From CAWVSB01 sp036960375 (GTDB lineage: Bacteria; Pseudomonadota; Gammaproteobacteria; Pseudomonadales; CAWVSB01): 64,000 nucleotides of DNA. The position numbers and the translations under genes were made by a program. The DNA is taken from assembly GCA_036960375.1 (NCBI GenBank), contig JBALVY010000008.1:120554-184553 (forward strand), read 5' to 3'. The notes beneath the pieces were generated by a model that ran no database searches, was not told the origin of the DNA, and was given only the letters and a program-made list of their open reading frames with translations. Below are positions 51,917 through 60,026 of the stretch, in pieces (the stretch's first letter is position 1; each line of letters begins with the position of its first letter).

Positions 51917-53106
51917 AAACTTTACCGCCAAAAGTGTGGCGCCTGATGCTGGCCTTTGCGTTGATGTCTGCTGGCAGCTCGATGATGGTGCTTATCGCCG
52001 GTATCATTGGTACTGATATAGCGCCATCACCTGAACAGGCAACACTGCCGATGGCACTGGTTATTGTGGGTATTGCCTCCATGGCCTTGCCCGTAGGGTC
52101 ATTACAAACCCGTTTTGGTCGTCGTAAAGTGTTTATCTGTTTTGGTCTAGTGGCTATTTTCTCGGCCGGTTTGGCGGCCTGGGCCCTCAGCATTCACTCG
52201 TTTAGCCTGTTTTGTCTGTCGGCCTATATTATGGGCGGCACTATGGCGGCCACTCAGCAATATCGTTTTGCTGCTATTGAAGCGGTACCGGTTGAAAAAG
52301 CCCCAATTGCTGCCTCCACCATTCTGCTTGGGGGCTTGTTGGCTGTATTTGTAGGACCAGAGGTGGCGGTGGCGGGCAGAGCTTTACTGGATACCGACTT
52401 TGCCGGATCCTTCCTGTTGTTATTATTGGTTTTTGCACTGGGAACTGCATTGGTTGCAAGCGTTGGAGATAGCGCTCAGCTGCGGTCCGATAAAAGAACT
52501 CTGTGGCAAGGCATGACATTGATTACGTCCTCTCCCGTACTTTTGCTAGCGGCAAGTGCCGCGGCCATAGGTTTTGGGGTAATGACTCTCGTTATGACCG
52601 CCACACCTATCACTATGCATAATCACGTCGGTCACAGCCTCAGTGATACCAAACTCATTATTCAGTGGCATATGGCAGCCATGTTTTTACCTTCTCTGGT
52701 CTCTGGCTGGTTAATTGCCAAATTGGGCTACAGAGTCATGATGTGGCTGGGCATACTCAGTTTTGCAGTGTGTATTGTGGTGGCGTTTATCGATACCAGC
52801 TTTATACATTTTTGGCTGTCATTGGTATTACTGGGTATTGGCTGGAATTTTTTGTTTGTTTCAGGAACGGCCTTGCTGGGCATGGGGCATAGCTCTGAAG
52901 AACGCTTTAGTGTTCAGGCATCTAATGATTTTATTGTTTTTTCTGTACAGGCTCTTGCCGCGCTAGGTTCAGGGTGGTTGCTATTTAACTGGCAATGGCA
53001 CGGCGTTCTGTGGGTGGCAGTACCATTGCTAGTCGCGTTTACTGTATTTTTACTGCGCACTAAAGCTTTTGCTTCTCTACAAAAGCAACACTCTTCTATG
53101 ATCTAG
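51913..53106 (+). CDS. MFS transporter coupled to gltX
   Basis: The 397-residue protein has about 12 transmembrane helices and the MFS loop motif VGSLQTRFGRRKVFICFG near residue 60. It overlaps the gltX stop by 4 bases, so it is translated from the same message. There is no obvious functional link to tRNA charging; the substrate is unknown. Its end lies 4 bases from the convergent universal stress gene. Confidence 0.88.
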   Translation: MKTLPPKVWRLMLAFALMSAGSSMMVLIAGIIGTDIAPSPEQATLPMALVIVGIASMALPVGSLQTRFGRRKVFICFGLVAIFSAGLAAWALSIHSFSLFCLSAYIMGGTMAATQQYRFAAIEAVPVEKAPIAASTILLGGLLAVFVGPEVAVAGRALLDTDFAGSFLLLLLVFALGTALVASVGDSAQLRSDKRTLWQGMTLITSSPVLLLAASAAAIGFGVMTLVMTATPITMHNHVGHSLSDTKLIIQWHMAAMFLPSLVSGWLIAKLGYRVMMWLGILSFAVCIVVAFIDTSFIHFWLSLVLLGIGWNFLFVSGTALLGMGHSSEERFSVQASNDFIVFSVQALAALGSGWLLFNWQWHGVLWVAVPLLVAFTVFLLRTKAFASLQKQHSSMI

Positions 53107-53110
53107 CTGA

Positions 53111-53944
53111 TTACTCTGCAGGTTTGATGATGAGTACATCGGTGCGCAGATTTTTGAGTACTTTTTCCGCCGTATTGCCTAATAATAAGCCTTTAATCCC
53201 TGTGCGCCCAACGCTACCCATTACCACCAGGTCGGCCTTGATGCTATTGGCAATACGAGGGATTTCGGTAGCAGGGTCGCCAGCACTGACATGGCTGATG
53301 TCATGAGAAATATTATTTTTTTGCAGGCAGTCTGCGAGATCAGCTTTAGCGCGCTCACCCTTTTTGTTCATTACCTCAGATGGATGGACTATATCCAGTT
53401 CGGTCAGGGGTTTAGCGATAGGAATAGAGTAGGCCACATGAAGCTCAGTACTGTGATACTGGGCCCACTGAGACGCGCCTTGTAATACCGCGCTATTGAT
53501 CTTCAGTTGTTTTTCGTCGCTGGACCCTGCATCTACTGTCGCCAGAACATTAGCCCGGCTTTTCCATTTGTGGTCTGAAGCCAGTAACAAGGCACAGGGT
53601 AATTGGCGAATAAGACTCCAGTCGGTGGGAGTATAAAACAGCTTTTCCGAACGATGGCCTGTTTTGATAACAAGATCGTAGCCGCCAGCGATACAGGTAT
53701 CGGTAACCCAGCCTGCTATATCATCGGTCTCGACTATTTCCTGTGTAACTGTAATATCGGCGCCTAAAATCTCTGAACATGAAGCAGCTACCTGTGCGGC
53801 CAAATCAGCGTCACCGCGCTGGCTAGTAGAGATAAACGCGACTAAATGGATGTCGGCCTTGACCGGCAGGGCCAGATCTCTGGCTTTCTCTAGCAGTTTT
53901 TCGGGCTTTTCGTTGTGGTCCCATATAACCAGGCATTTAGTCAT
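53111..53944 (-). CDS. Tandem universal stress protein (UspE-like)
   Basis: The start at 53944 follows AGGA 8 bases away and gives 278 residues. Two Usp domains are present: the first begins CLVIWDHNEKPEKLLEKARDLA, the second begins NVLATVDAGSSDEKQL and ends with the ATP motif VMGSVGRTGIKGLLLGNTAEK. The second domain keeps the full G-2x-G-9x-G(S/T/N) nucleotide motif, the first does not. UspE-type proteins support survival in stress and anaerobiosis; an FNR/Anr-type site upstream fits this. Confidence 0.93.
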   Translation of the reverse strand: MTKCLVIWDHNEKPEKLLEKARDLALPVKADIHLVAFISTSQRGDADLAAQVAASCSEILGADITVTQEIVETDDIAGWVTDTCIAGGYDLVIKTGHRSEKLFYTPTDWSLIRQLPCALLLASDHKWKSRANVLATVDAGSSDEKQLKINSAVLQGASQWAQYHSTELHVAYSIPIAKPLTELDIVHPSEVMNKKGERAKADLADCLQKNNISHDISHVSAGDPATEIPRIANSIKADLVVMGSVGRTGIKGLLLGNTAEKVLKNLRTDVLIIKPAE

Positions 53945-54014
53945 GTTTTTTTCCTGTCTGTTCATTGCTTGTATGTTGTTACACGTAAACATAGCTACCG
54001 CATAGTCTACAGCG

Positions 54015-54056
54015 ATACTATCGAATAGGGCTTGTTGTACCCCTGATTCAGATCAA
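54015..54056 (-). promoter_or_regulatory. FNR/Anr-type box and -10 upstream of universal stress gene
   Basis: CTGAT-TCAG-ATCAA at 54043-54056 matches the FNR/Anr consensus at 9 of 10 positions and is itself near-symmetric. On the minus strand a TAGTAT element occupies 54020-54015; a start about 7 bases later places the box near -41.5, the class II activator position. Anr-dependent universal stress genes are known in Pseudomonas. Confidence 0.68.
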
Positions 54057-54204
54057 TCCGCGTATTATCTCCGGCACAGGCATTATAGTATAGCCGGTCA
54101 CCCGTGGGTTATTCATCATATAACGGCAAATCATTGTGAAGCTATAATGTGTTTTGATTTAAGATAGCAAGCCTGGTAACCAGTAGAGTTTTATTAGCCC
54201 CAAA

Positions 54205-55281
54205 ATGAAGTCAAATATACAGTTTTACGCTGGCGAGAAAGCTCTTGCGCATATAAAGAAGCATGGTCTTTCGGTTAATGATATTCAAGCCGTATATGGC
54301 GCTTCAGGCGCGGCAAAATGGTTAGCTATTTATGGCCTTGATCAGGCTGTTTTTGGCCATTGGCTAGCTCAGGCTGAGCATATAATTGATGTCTATGGCA
54401 CATCGGTAGGCGCCTTTAAGCTATCGGCGGCGGTGGGTAATCAGCCAGTCGAAGATCTTACTAGCTTAGCCGATGCCTATGTCGAGCAGCATTATGAAGG
54501 GAAAATCACTCGATCCGATGTCGATCGAGAGACTCATCGCATTCTAGATTCCATACTGACTGAAGATGCCATAGCTGGCATTCTGGATAATAGCCGTTTT
54601 CGTTACCACTGTGGGGTAGTGCGCTGCCATGGTCTGTTGGCCAGCCAACAGGACTTTTTACAAAAAATGGGTATGGTGACGTCTTTCGGTCATAGCATGA
54701 CAGGCCGTAGCGGTCATACCAAGGTATTGGATAGAGTTATATTTTCCAGTGACCTCAAACACAGCACACTGACAGGCCGCGATGACTTCACAACGAATGT
54801 TGTTCAATTAGATCAGCAGAATATTCGTCAGGCCATTACTGCATCGGGCTCTATTCCCGTTGTGATGCAAGGTGTTCACGATATACCGGGTGCCGGACCA
54901 GGGGTGTATCACGACGGCGGTTTACTCGATTATCATCCAGTACCTGACAATATTCAGCCGGCTAGCGAGGGCATTGTTTTGTACCCGCATTTTTACCCGT
55001 ATTTAAAAGAAGGCTGGTTTGACAAGTTTTATCCTTGGCGCAAGCTGTCGCCCCAACGCTTGTCTAACGTGCTGATGGTCTCGCCCAGTTCGCAATATGT
55101 CGCCAGTTTGCCAGGCGGATATATTCCCGACAGACAGGATTTCAAACGCTTCGCTAAAGATAATGCAAAGCGCAAACAACGTTGGCGGGAAGTCATGCTT
55201 CGTAGTCAGGATATGGGCGAAGAATTTTTGCAGATAGTAAAAAGTGGCGATGTGTTCGCGCATATAAAACCTTTCAGCTAA
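54205..55281 (+). CDS. Patatin-like phospholipase family protein
   Basis: The 358-residue protein has YGASGAAKWLAIYGLDQAVFG and IIDVYGTSVGAFKLSAAVG, the second carrying a GxSxG elbow (GTSVG), and a DGGLLDYHP segment near residue 240 that gives the dyad Asp. The first motif lacks the usual oxyanion GGG form (GASGAAKW), so it belongs to a diverged patatin-like group. It probably hydrolyses a lipid ester. The FNR box upstream also lies in its promoter region, 150 bases away. Confidence 0.8.
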   Translation: MKSNIQFYAGEKALAHIKKHGLSVNDIQAVYGASGAAKWLAIYGLDQAVFGHWLAQAEHIIDVYGTSVGAFKLSAAVGNQPVEDLTSLADAYVEQHYEGKITRSDVDRETHRILDSILTEDAIAGILDNSRFRYHCGVVRCHGLLASQQDFLQKMGMVTSFGHSMTGRSGHTKVLDRVIFSSDLKHSTLTGRDDFTTNVVQLDQQNIRQAITASGSIPVVMQGVHDIPGAGPGVYHDGGLLDYHPVPDNIQPASEGIVLYPHFYPYLKEGWFDKFYPWRKLSPQRLSNVLMVSPSSQYVASLPGGYIPDRQDFKRFAKDNAKRKQRWREVMLRSQDMGEEFLQIVKSGDVFAHIKPFS

Positions 55282-55348
55282 ATCCACCGGTCTGGTTAAA
55301 AATTGAGGAATTACGTAGAATGGGCTGGTTGCCATAGATGTTAGCTTT

Positions 55349-56077
55349 ATGACTGATAACGAATTAATCGACGATAAGAGCCCTATGCCTTTATACCACC
55401 AGGTGTATCTAGCTCTTTCAAAGCGGATACGAGACGGTGAGTTCGCTGGCGAAACTCCCTTGCCAGCAGAGCGCCGTTTAGTCGAAGCCTATTCTGTTAG
55501 CCGGTCGACGGTTATTAAGGCTATTGATCAACTTTGCCACGAAGGCATTGTTGAAAAGCGACAGGGCAGCGGCACATTTGTGCTTGCGCCCAAACTGGAT
55601 TTTGATCCTACAGGGCAGTCTACTTTCAGTGATTATCTGCAGCGCCAAGGTATTGACGCTCAGTGGACTATCTTACGGCGCTATCAGGTTGAACTGCCCG
55701 ACACAGTATTGCAGGAGCACCCTGCAACTTTAGGGCAGCCCCTTTTTTGTGCCTCAGCGGTGCTTGGCGAAAAAGACCAGGCTATAGCGCATTACCAGAT
55801 ATACGTACCCGTAGCTGACTATACCAAAGCAGGTGGCGATAACCTCAGCGATGAAGATTTACTGGTTTTTATGCGCCAGTACCCCCAGGGCCGACAACTC
55901 AAGGTAGAACGCAGCTTTGAAGCAGTTGCAGCAGATAGACTCGTTGCAGAGCGTTTGTCAGTTAAACCCGGGCAAGCTACCCAATTACTGGATCTTAAGT
56001 TCATTAACTCTAATGGCCGTGTAGTTCAGCTTATTCGGTCTTATTTTCGCGGTGATAGACTGCGCTATACACTCTAG
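55349..56077 (+). CDS. GntR family regulator, HutC/FarR subfamily
   Basis: The 242-residue protein has a GntR winged helix at about 12-82 (SKRIRDGEFAGETPLPAERRLVEAYSVSRSTVIKAIDQLCHEGIVEKRQGSGTFV) and a UTRA-type effector domain from about 100. The neighbouring dyad at 56132-56149 lies just downstream of the -10 of the acyl-CoA dehydrogenase gene, suggesting repression. The effector may be an acyl-CoA or acid, by context only. Confidence 0.9.
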   Translation: MTDNELIDDKSPMPLYHQVYLALSKRIRDGEFAGETPLPAERRLVEAYSVSRSTVIKAIDQLCHEGIVEKRQGSGTFVLAPKLDFDPTGQSTFSDYLQRQGIDAQWTILRRYQVELPDTVLQEHPATLGQPLFCASAVLGEKDQAIAHYQIYVPVADYTKAGGDNLSDEDLLVFMRQYPQGRQLKVERSFEAVAADRLVAERLSVKPGQATQLLDLKFINSNGRVVQLIRSYFRGDRLRYTL

Positions 56078-56102
56078 TTTTCCTCTTAATCAAAAGTTTC
56101 TC

Positions 56103-56149
56103 TTGACCTACAAGTACTCTGATATTAAATTGGACCGGTCCACTGGTCC
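56103..56149 (+). promoter_or_regulatory. Promoter and GntR-type operator before acyl-CoA dehydrogenase gene
   Basis: A -35 TTGACC (56103-56108) is spaced 17 bases from a -10-like TAAATT (56126-56131). Immediately after comes GGACC-GGTCCACT-GGTCC (56132-56149), which contains the perfect palindrome GGACCGGTCC. This lies where a repressor would cover the transcription start. Confidence 0.62.
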
Positions 56150-56197
56150 GATAGAGCCGGCCAGATATTTAATTCAAATAAAAGAGGAAGCCGTATT

Positions 56198-57475
56198 ATG
56201 ACTTTAACTGGAGAGATTCTGGTAGAACGCATGAGTGCTGAGGAGCAACACAGGGCAGAGCTGGTTGAGTCGATACTCCCCTCGCTGAGAGAGCATGCCC
56301 TTGCGGTGGACAAATCAGGCGAGTTCCACAAGCCGCATGTTAAAACTCTGAGTGATAAAGGACTGCTGGGTTTGATGGTGCCAACGGAATATGGCGGACT
56401 GGGAGGTGGCCTGCGTGATTTGGTGGCCGCTACCTTCGCCTTGGGAACGGCCTGTCCTTCAACCGCATTAACCTACTTCTTTCAGTGTTCCGCCACCTCG
56501 CGTGGCACCTTGCTTATGGCCGCTCTTGAGGCTGGTAAGTTTGAGAATCAGGAAGAAGAAGCCAAAGTCAGACAATGGGCGGAACTGGTGCTGGATCTCA
56601 TTGGCAAGCAGGGCAAATGGATGGGTAATTTCACTAGTGAAAATACCAAAACGGCAAAAGCCAAAATTACGATTGAAACAGAGGCAAGCAAGGTCGAAGG
56701 CGGTTACCGCCTGAATGGCGTTAAGTCTTTTGCCTGTGCCTATGGCGTGGCGGATTACTATTTGGTTACTGCCTCGCTAGAGGGTCGTGACGATGCAGCA
56801 GGCTTATGTACCTTCATTGTTGATAGTAGCTCCGACGGTTTGTCACCGCGTATAGATTGGGATGCCTTGGGTATGCGTGGGTCAGAAACGCGTGGCCTGG
56901 TTATGGACAATGTCTTTGTACCCGCTGATTACGCTCTCGCGGTGCCAGGCGCATTCACCAAGAGTATGGAAATGAGCCGCGGATCTTTTGTCGGTAATCA
57001 ATTGGCGGGCGCAGGCGTTTATCTGGGTGTTGCCTATGCGGTATACGACTACACGATTAACAACCTGAAAACCAAAACCTTTGCCGACACCGGCGCACCG
57101 CTTGGCACAGGTCCAATGTATCAGCAATTAATCGGTGAAATGATGACCGATTTACATACAGCCTTATTGTGGCTGCGCAGACAATTGGAACTGGAAACTG
57201 CCGAGCCGCCAATTTTACCCAAGGACGAAGTGGTTAAATTGTGGCGCCTGTGTAAAGGTCAGGTTTCTGAGAGTGGTTTTGCACTTGGTGTTAAAGCGCT
57301 GAAAGCAGCCGGTACCAGCGGCACTTTGGCTACTTCATTCCCATCAAGGGCCCTACGCGAGTTGGCCATGGGAATTGTGCAGGCTTACCCGGCGGAGCGG
57401 GGCCGATTGGATGCCGCGAGCATCGAAATTGCGGGCGTAGCGGAGCAGCTGTTTACTGGAGGTAGTAGAAAGTAG
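56198..57475 (+). CDS. Diverged acyl-CoA dehydrogenase family protein
   Basis: The 425-residue protein has the acyl-CoA dehydrogenase pattern: DKGLLGLMVPTEYGGLGGG, YRLNGVKSFACAYGVADYYLV and ALGMRGSETRGLVMDNVFVPAD, then a helical C-terminal domain. The C-terminus lacks the YEG-type catalytic segment of classical enzymes, and an extra charged segment (about 115-145) sits in the middle domain. It could be an unusual dehydrogenase or a flavin monooxygenase of the HpaB-like ACAD group. It is controlled by the adjacent GntR site and ended by a strong terminator. Confidence 0.83.
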   Translation: MTLTGEILVERMSAEEQHRAELVESILPSLREHALAVDKSGEFHKPHVKTLSDKGLLGLMVPTEYGGLGGGLRDLVAATFALGTACPSTALTYFFQCSATSRGTLLMAALEAGKFENQEEEAKVRQWAELVLDLIGKQGKWMGNFTSENTKTAKAKITIETEASKVEGGYRLNGVKSFACAYGVADYYLVTASLEGRDDAAGLCTFIVDSSSDGLSPRIDWDALGMRGSETRGLVMDNVFVPADYALAVPGAFTKSMEMSRGSFVGNQLAGAGVYLGVAYAVYDYTINNLKTKTFADTGAPLGTGPMYQQLIGEMMTDLHTALLWLRRQLELETAEPPILPKDEVVKLWRLCKGQVSESGFALGVKALKAAGTSGTLATSFPSRALRELAMGIVQAYPAERGRLDAASIEIAGVAEQLFTGGSRK

Positions 57476-57494
57476 CTCTATTGGCGGATGTTTT

Positions 57495-57546
57495 CCAAGA
57501 CCTAATAAAAAGGCCAGCAATTGCTGGCCTTTTTATTAGGCCTTGG
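57495..57546. terminator. Bidirectional terminator, 40-bp perfect palindrome
   Basis: Bases 57501-57540 form a perfect 20+20 inverted repeat (CCTAATAAAAAGGCCAGCAA and its complement), extended to 57495 and 57546 by CCAAG/CTTGG after one mismatch. Both strands have A/T runs at the foot, so it can terminate the acyl-CoA dehydrogenase gene and the convergent SDR gene. Confidence 0.95.
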
Positions 57547-57548
57547 AA

Positions 57549-58319
57549 CTAGGAACAAGGCATGCCAGGTTTGCGCATACCGGTAAACCAACCGCCGTCG
57601 GCTACAAATTCCGAACCTGTGCTATAGCTGGCTTCATCTGTGGCCAAAAATAAGGTCACATAGGCCACTTCCGTTGGCTGTCCTACTCGCGGAATAGGAA
57701 ACTCCGAATAGACTGCAGCATTAATGTCTTCTTCAGAAATCATGCCGGCGCCACCCATTTCAGTGAAAATACCGCCAGGATGTACGCTGTTAACTCTAAT
57801 GCCGTACTGGCCCAGTTCAATAGCGGCGTTTTTTGTTAGCCCTCGCACAGCCCATTTGGTGGAAGAATAGGCAGAAAGACCGGCCGAAGAGTGTAGCCCG
57901 TCGATCGAAGATACATTGATAATCGAACCACAGCCTGCGGCCTTCATAGGTTCGATAACTGAGCGGATACCCAGGAAGGTGCCCAGCTGGTTGATTTCAA
58001 AGATACGGGTAAATTCCTCAACTGAAGTATCCGTAATGGCATTCATCTTCATTATGGCGGCATTGTTCACCAGTACATTGAGCGGACCAAACTCCTGCGC
58101 TTTGGCTACTGCAACGGCCCAATCTTTCTCGCTGGATACATCTTGATGTACAAAGGCAGCATTTTCTCCCAGCTCATCAGCAAGAGCCTGGCCGACGTCA
58201 TCGAGTACATCGCCTATAACTACCTTGGCACCATGTTCGATAAAAAGCCGTACTGTTGCTTCGCCCATACCACGAGCGCCACCGGTTACGATGGCTACTT
58301 TTCCTGCTAATCTAGTCAT
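57549..58319 (-). CDS. SDR oxidoreductase (3-alpha/20-beta-hydroxysteroid dehydrogenase-like)
   Basis: The 256-residue classical SDR has VTGGARGMGEA at about 12-22, an Asp after the second strand (VIGDVLDD) suggesting NAD, NNAAI near 87, Ser in INVSSIDGL and the YSSTKWA Tyr-Lys pair near 154-158. The segment HPGGIFTEMGG after the active site resembles hydroxysteroid and related alcohol dehydrogenases. The substrate is not fixed by sequence. Confidence 0.9.
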   Translation of the reverse strand: MTRLAGKVAIVTGGARGMGEATVRLFIEHGAKVVIGDVLDDVGQALADELGENAAFVHQDVSSEKDWAVAVAKAQEFGPLNVLVNNAAIMKMNAITDTSVEEFTRIFEINQLGTFLGIRSVIEPMKAAGCGSIINVSSIDGLHSSAGLSAYSSTKWAVRGLTKNAAIELGQYGIRVNSVHPGGIFTEMGGAGMISEEDINAAVYSEFPIPRVGQPTEVAYVTLFLATDEASYSTGSEFVADGGWFTGMRKPGMPCS

Positions 58320-58439
58320 TACCTATATCCTCAAATAATCTATTTACTGTGTATGCGTCTGCACATAGATTGGGAGCGTAATGTAACCAGTCTCGTTGCT
58401 TTACGCAATTACCAGAAAGCAATGGGGGTTAGCGGACTT

Positions 58440-58946
58440 TTAGGGGTAAATGGGTTCGCCAATTTCGAGTTGTGTTAGATACATGCGCATATCAAATTCT
58501 AGCTGATGATAGTTAGGCAGCATGTTGCGACACAGCTGGTAGAAAGCCTTGTTGTGTTCCTTTTCTTTCAAGTGTGCGAGCTCGTGTACCACGATCATGC
58601 TCAAAAATGGTTCGGGGCAATTGATAAACACACTGCTTATTCTGATCTCGTTTTTACTCTTCAATTTCGAGCCCTGTACACGGCTGGCGTAGCTGTGTAG
58701 CCCTAAGGCGTTATGGATAACGTGAATTTTATTGTCATAAACAATTTTGCTGAGCGGAGCGGACTTCTTCATGAAACGGTTCTTCAGTGTCATGACAAAC
58801 TCACGCAAGGCCTTGTCGTTTCTTACCGGGTGAGTATCAGGGTACTGGGACAGCAGAAAGGACCCGAGCCGACCCTGGTCTATCATGGTTTGAACTTGAT
58901 TTCTTAGCTCAGGTGAATAAGCGGAAAGGTATTTCGATGTCGGCAT
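58440..58946 (-). CDS. YgjP-like zinc metallopeptidase (DUF45/M48-like)
   Basis: The 168-residue protein has the HExxH zinc motif in VVHELAHLKEKEHNKAFYQLC near residue 117, with a downstream third-ligand region. There is no signal peptide or membrane helix, so it is a soluble cytoplasmic protein of the YgjP/SprT-like minigluzincin type. Substrate unknown. It is a single gene between an SDR gene and the membrane-protein pair. Confidence 0.82.
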   Translation of the reverse strand: MPTSKYLSAYSPELRNQVQTMIDQGRLGSFLLSQYPDTHPVRNDKALREFVMTLKNRFMKKSAPLSKIVYDNKIHVIHNALGLHSYASRVQGSKLKSKNEIRISSVFINCPEPFLSMIVVHELAHLKEKEHNKAFYQLCRNMLPNYHQLEFDMRMYLTQLEIGEPIYP

Positions 58947-59054
58947 TTTAAGCTGATTATGTCTGATTTATAGTGGGGAAACCAATTGTAACCCTACGCC
59001 GATGTAACTGCCCGAGAATAGCCCCTGAATACAAGCCGTCGTAGGCTACAGATA

Positions 59055-59525
59055 TTACTTTTTGACGGAGCCGAAACCTCGTGCGATAGCGCCAAGTAGA
59101 GGTATCAGCAAGTTTGGCAATAACTTCTCCATGGGATTGTGAATAAAATCGCTGACTTCGTCTTTTAGAGCCAGAAATTCGGCCTCAGCTAAAGCGATCT
59201 CTTCTTCGGCATCTGTCAGGGCCATATCTCTGACCTCTTTTATCATCTCCAGCTCAGGCGCGGGTTTGATTGAGCCAGCATATACAAGCATAAGAACAGC
59301 AAGGCCTAGATCAATGCCGGCAACGGTGAGCGCCGCCCAGGCCTCTCCCCACAGCGGAGCAAAGGCGAAAAAGGCAGCCACATTGAGCATGACCAAACCG
59401 ATGACTGCAACGAGACCGGCCAATGCCCCTAGCTGAACTTTCTTTATCCCCAACCGAATTTCATTCTGTATCAGTAATCTTTCCGAGCGCCAGGCGAGCT
59501 TTAAACTGCGGATCAGGTGTTCCAT
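59055..59525 (-). CDS. Phage-holin-superfamily (holin 3_6-like) membrane protein
   Basis: The 156-residue protein has two adjacent transmembrane helices (about 33-55 and 62-84, AGLVAVIGLVMLNVAAFFAF and ALTVAGIDLGLAVLMLVYAG) followed by a charged cytoplasmic helix. This matches the holin 3_6 family, which is usually an envelope or stress component rather than a phage lysis protein. It starts 8 bases after the YqjD-like gene stop and is cotranscribed, as in E. coli YqjE with YqjD. Confidence 0.78.
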   Translation of the reverse strand: MEHLIRSLKLAWRSERLLIQNEIRLGIKKVQLGALAGLVAVIGLVMLNVAAFFAFAPLWGEAWAALTVAGIDLGLAVLMLVYAGSIKPAPELEMIKEVRDMALTDAEEEIALAEAEFLALKDEVSDFIHNPMEKLLPNLLIPLLGAIARGFGSVKK

Positions 59526-59533
59526 GTTTACTC

Positions 59534-59878
59534 CTATTTGCGGCTAAAAAGTTGACCGAATATAATGCCAACTGAAAAAGCAGTCAGCACTGCGAGTAGG
59601 GGGCGCTGAATGGTCACGTCTTCCAGTTCTTGAACGATATCTTCAAATTGCTCAGAAAAGTTATTGATCGCCGCGCCAACATTTTCCAGAATGGGGTCCA
59701 GAGTCACATTGTCGGCTTCGGCTTCGGCTTCGTTTTTAGTTTCAGGAGGAGACACTGACTCTGTTTGGGCTGCGGTGCGCGCAGTTGTACGACGTTTTTT
59801 TCGCGCTGACCTTCGTGCAGTTGCGTCTTTTTGAAGGCTTTTTAGTTGCTCGATATCATCGTGAGAACTTGTCATCAC
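59534..59878 (-). CDS. YqjD/ElaB-like (DUF883) membrane-anchored protein
   Basis: The 114-residue protein has a basic Arg/Lys stretch (about 15-32), an acidic EAEAEA region, an amphipathic helix, and a C-terminal transmembrane helix (RPLLAVLTAFSVGIIFGQLFSRK). This is the layout of DUF883/YqjD-ElaB proteins, which tether ribosomes to the membrane in stationary phase in E. coli. The pairing with the holin-like gene supports the assignment. Confidence 0.78.
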   Translation of the reverse strand: MMTSSHDDIEQLKSLQKDATARRSARKKRRTTARTAAQTESVSPPETKNEAEAEADNVTLDPILENVGAAINNFSEQFEDIVQELEDVTIQRPLLAVLTAFSVGIIFGQLFSRK

Positions 59879-60026
59879 TAAATACTCCGTTCTGTCGCGG
59901 TCACCCTGTTACGGTTTTTAAGCACTTGCCATCATTATGATCCCGCACTTCGATTCTCGCTTATTGGGCTGGCCATGGCAAATGGAATGCGGATAGGCAG
60001 TTTGTGTTCAGTTTGGTACAGGAGCT

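Noticed and set aside
59715..59735. GGCTTC triplet repeat in the YqjD-like gene
   Set aside because: It encodes the acidic EAEAEA linker typical of low-complexity regions and has no wider structure.
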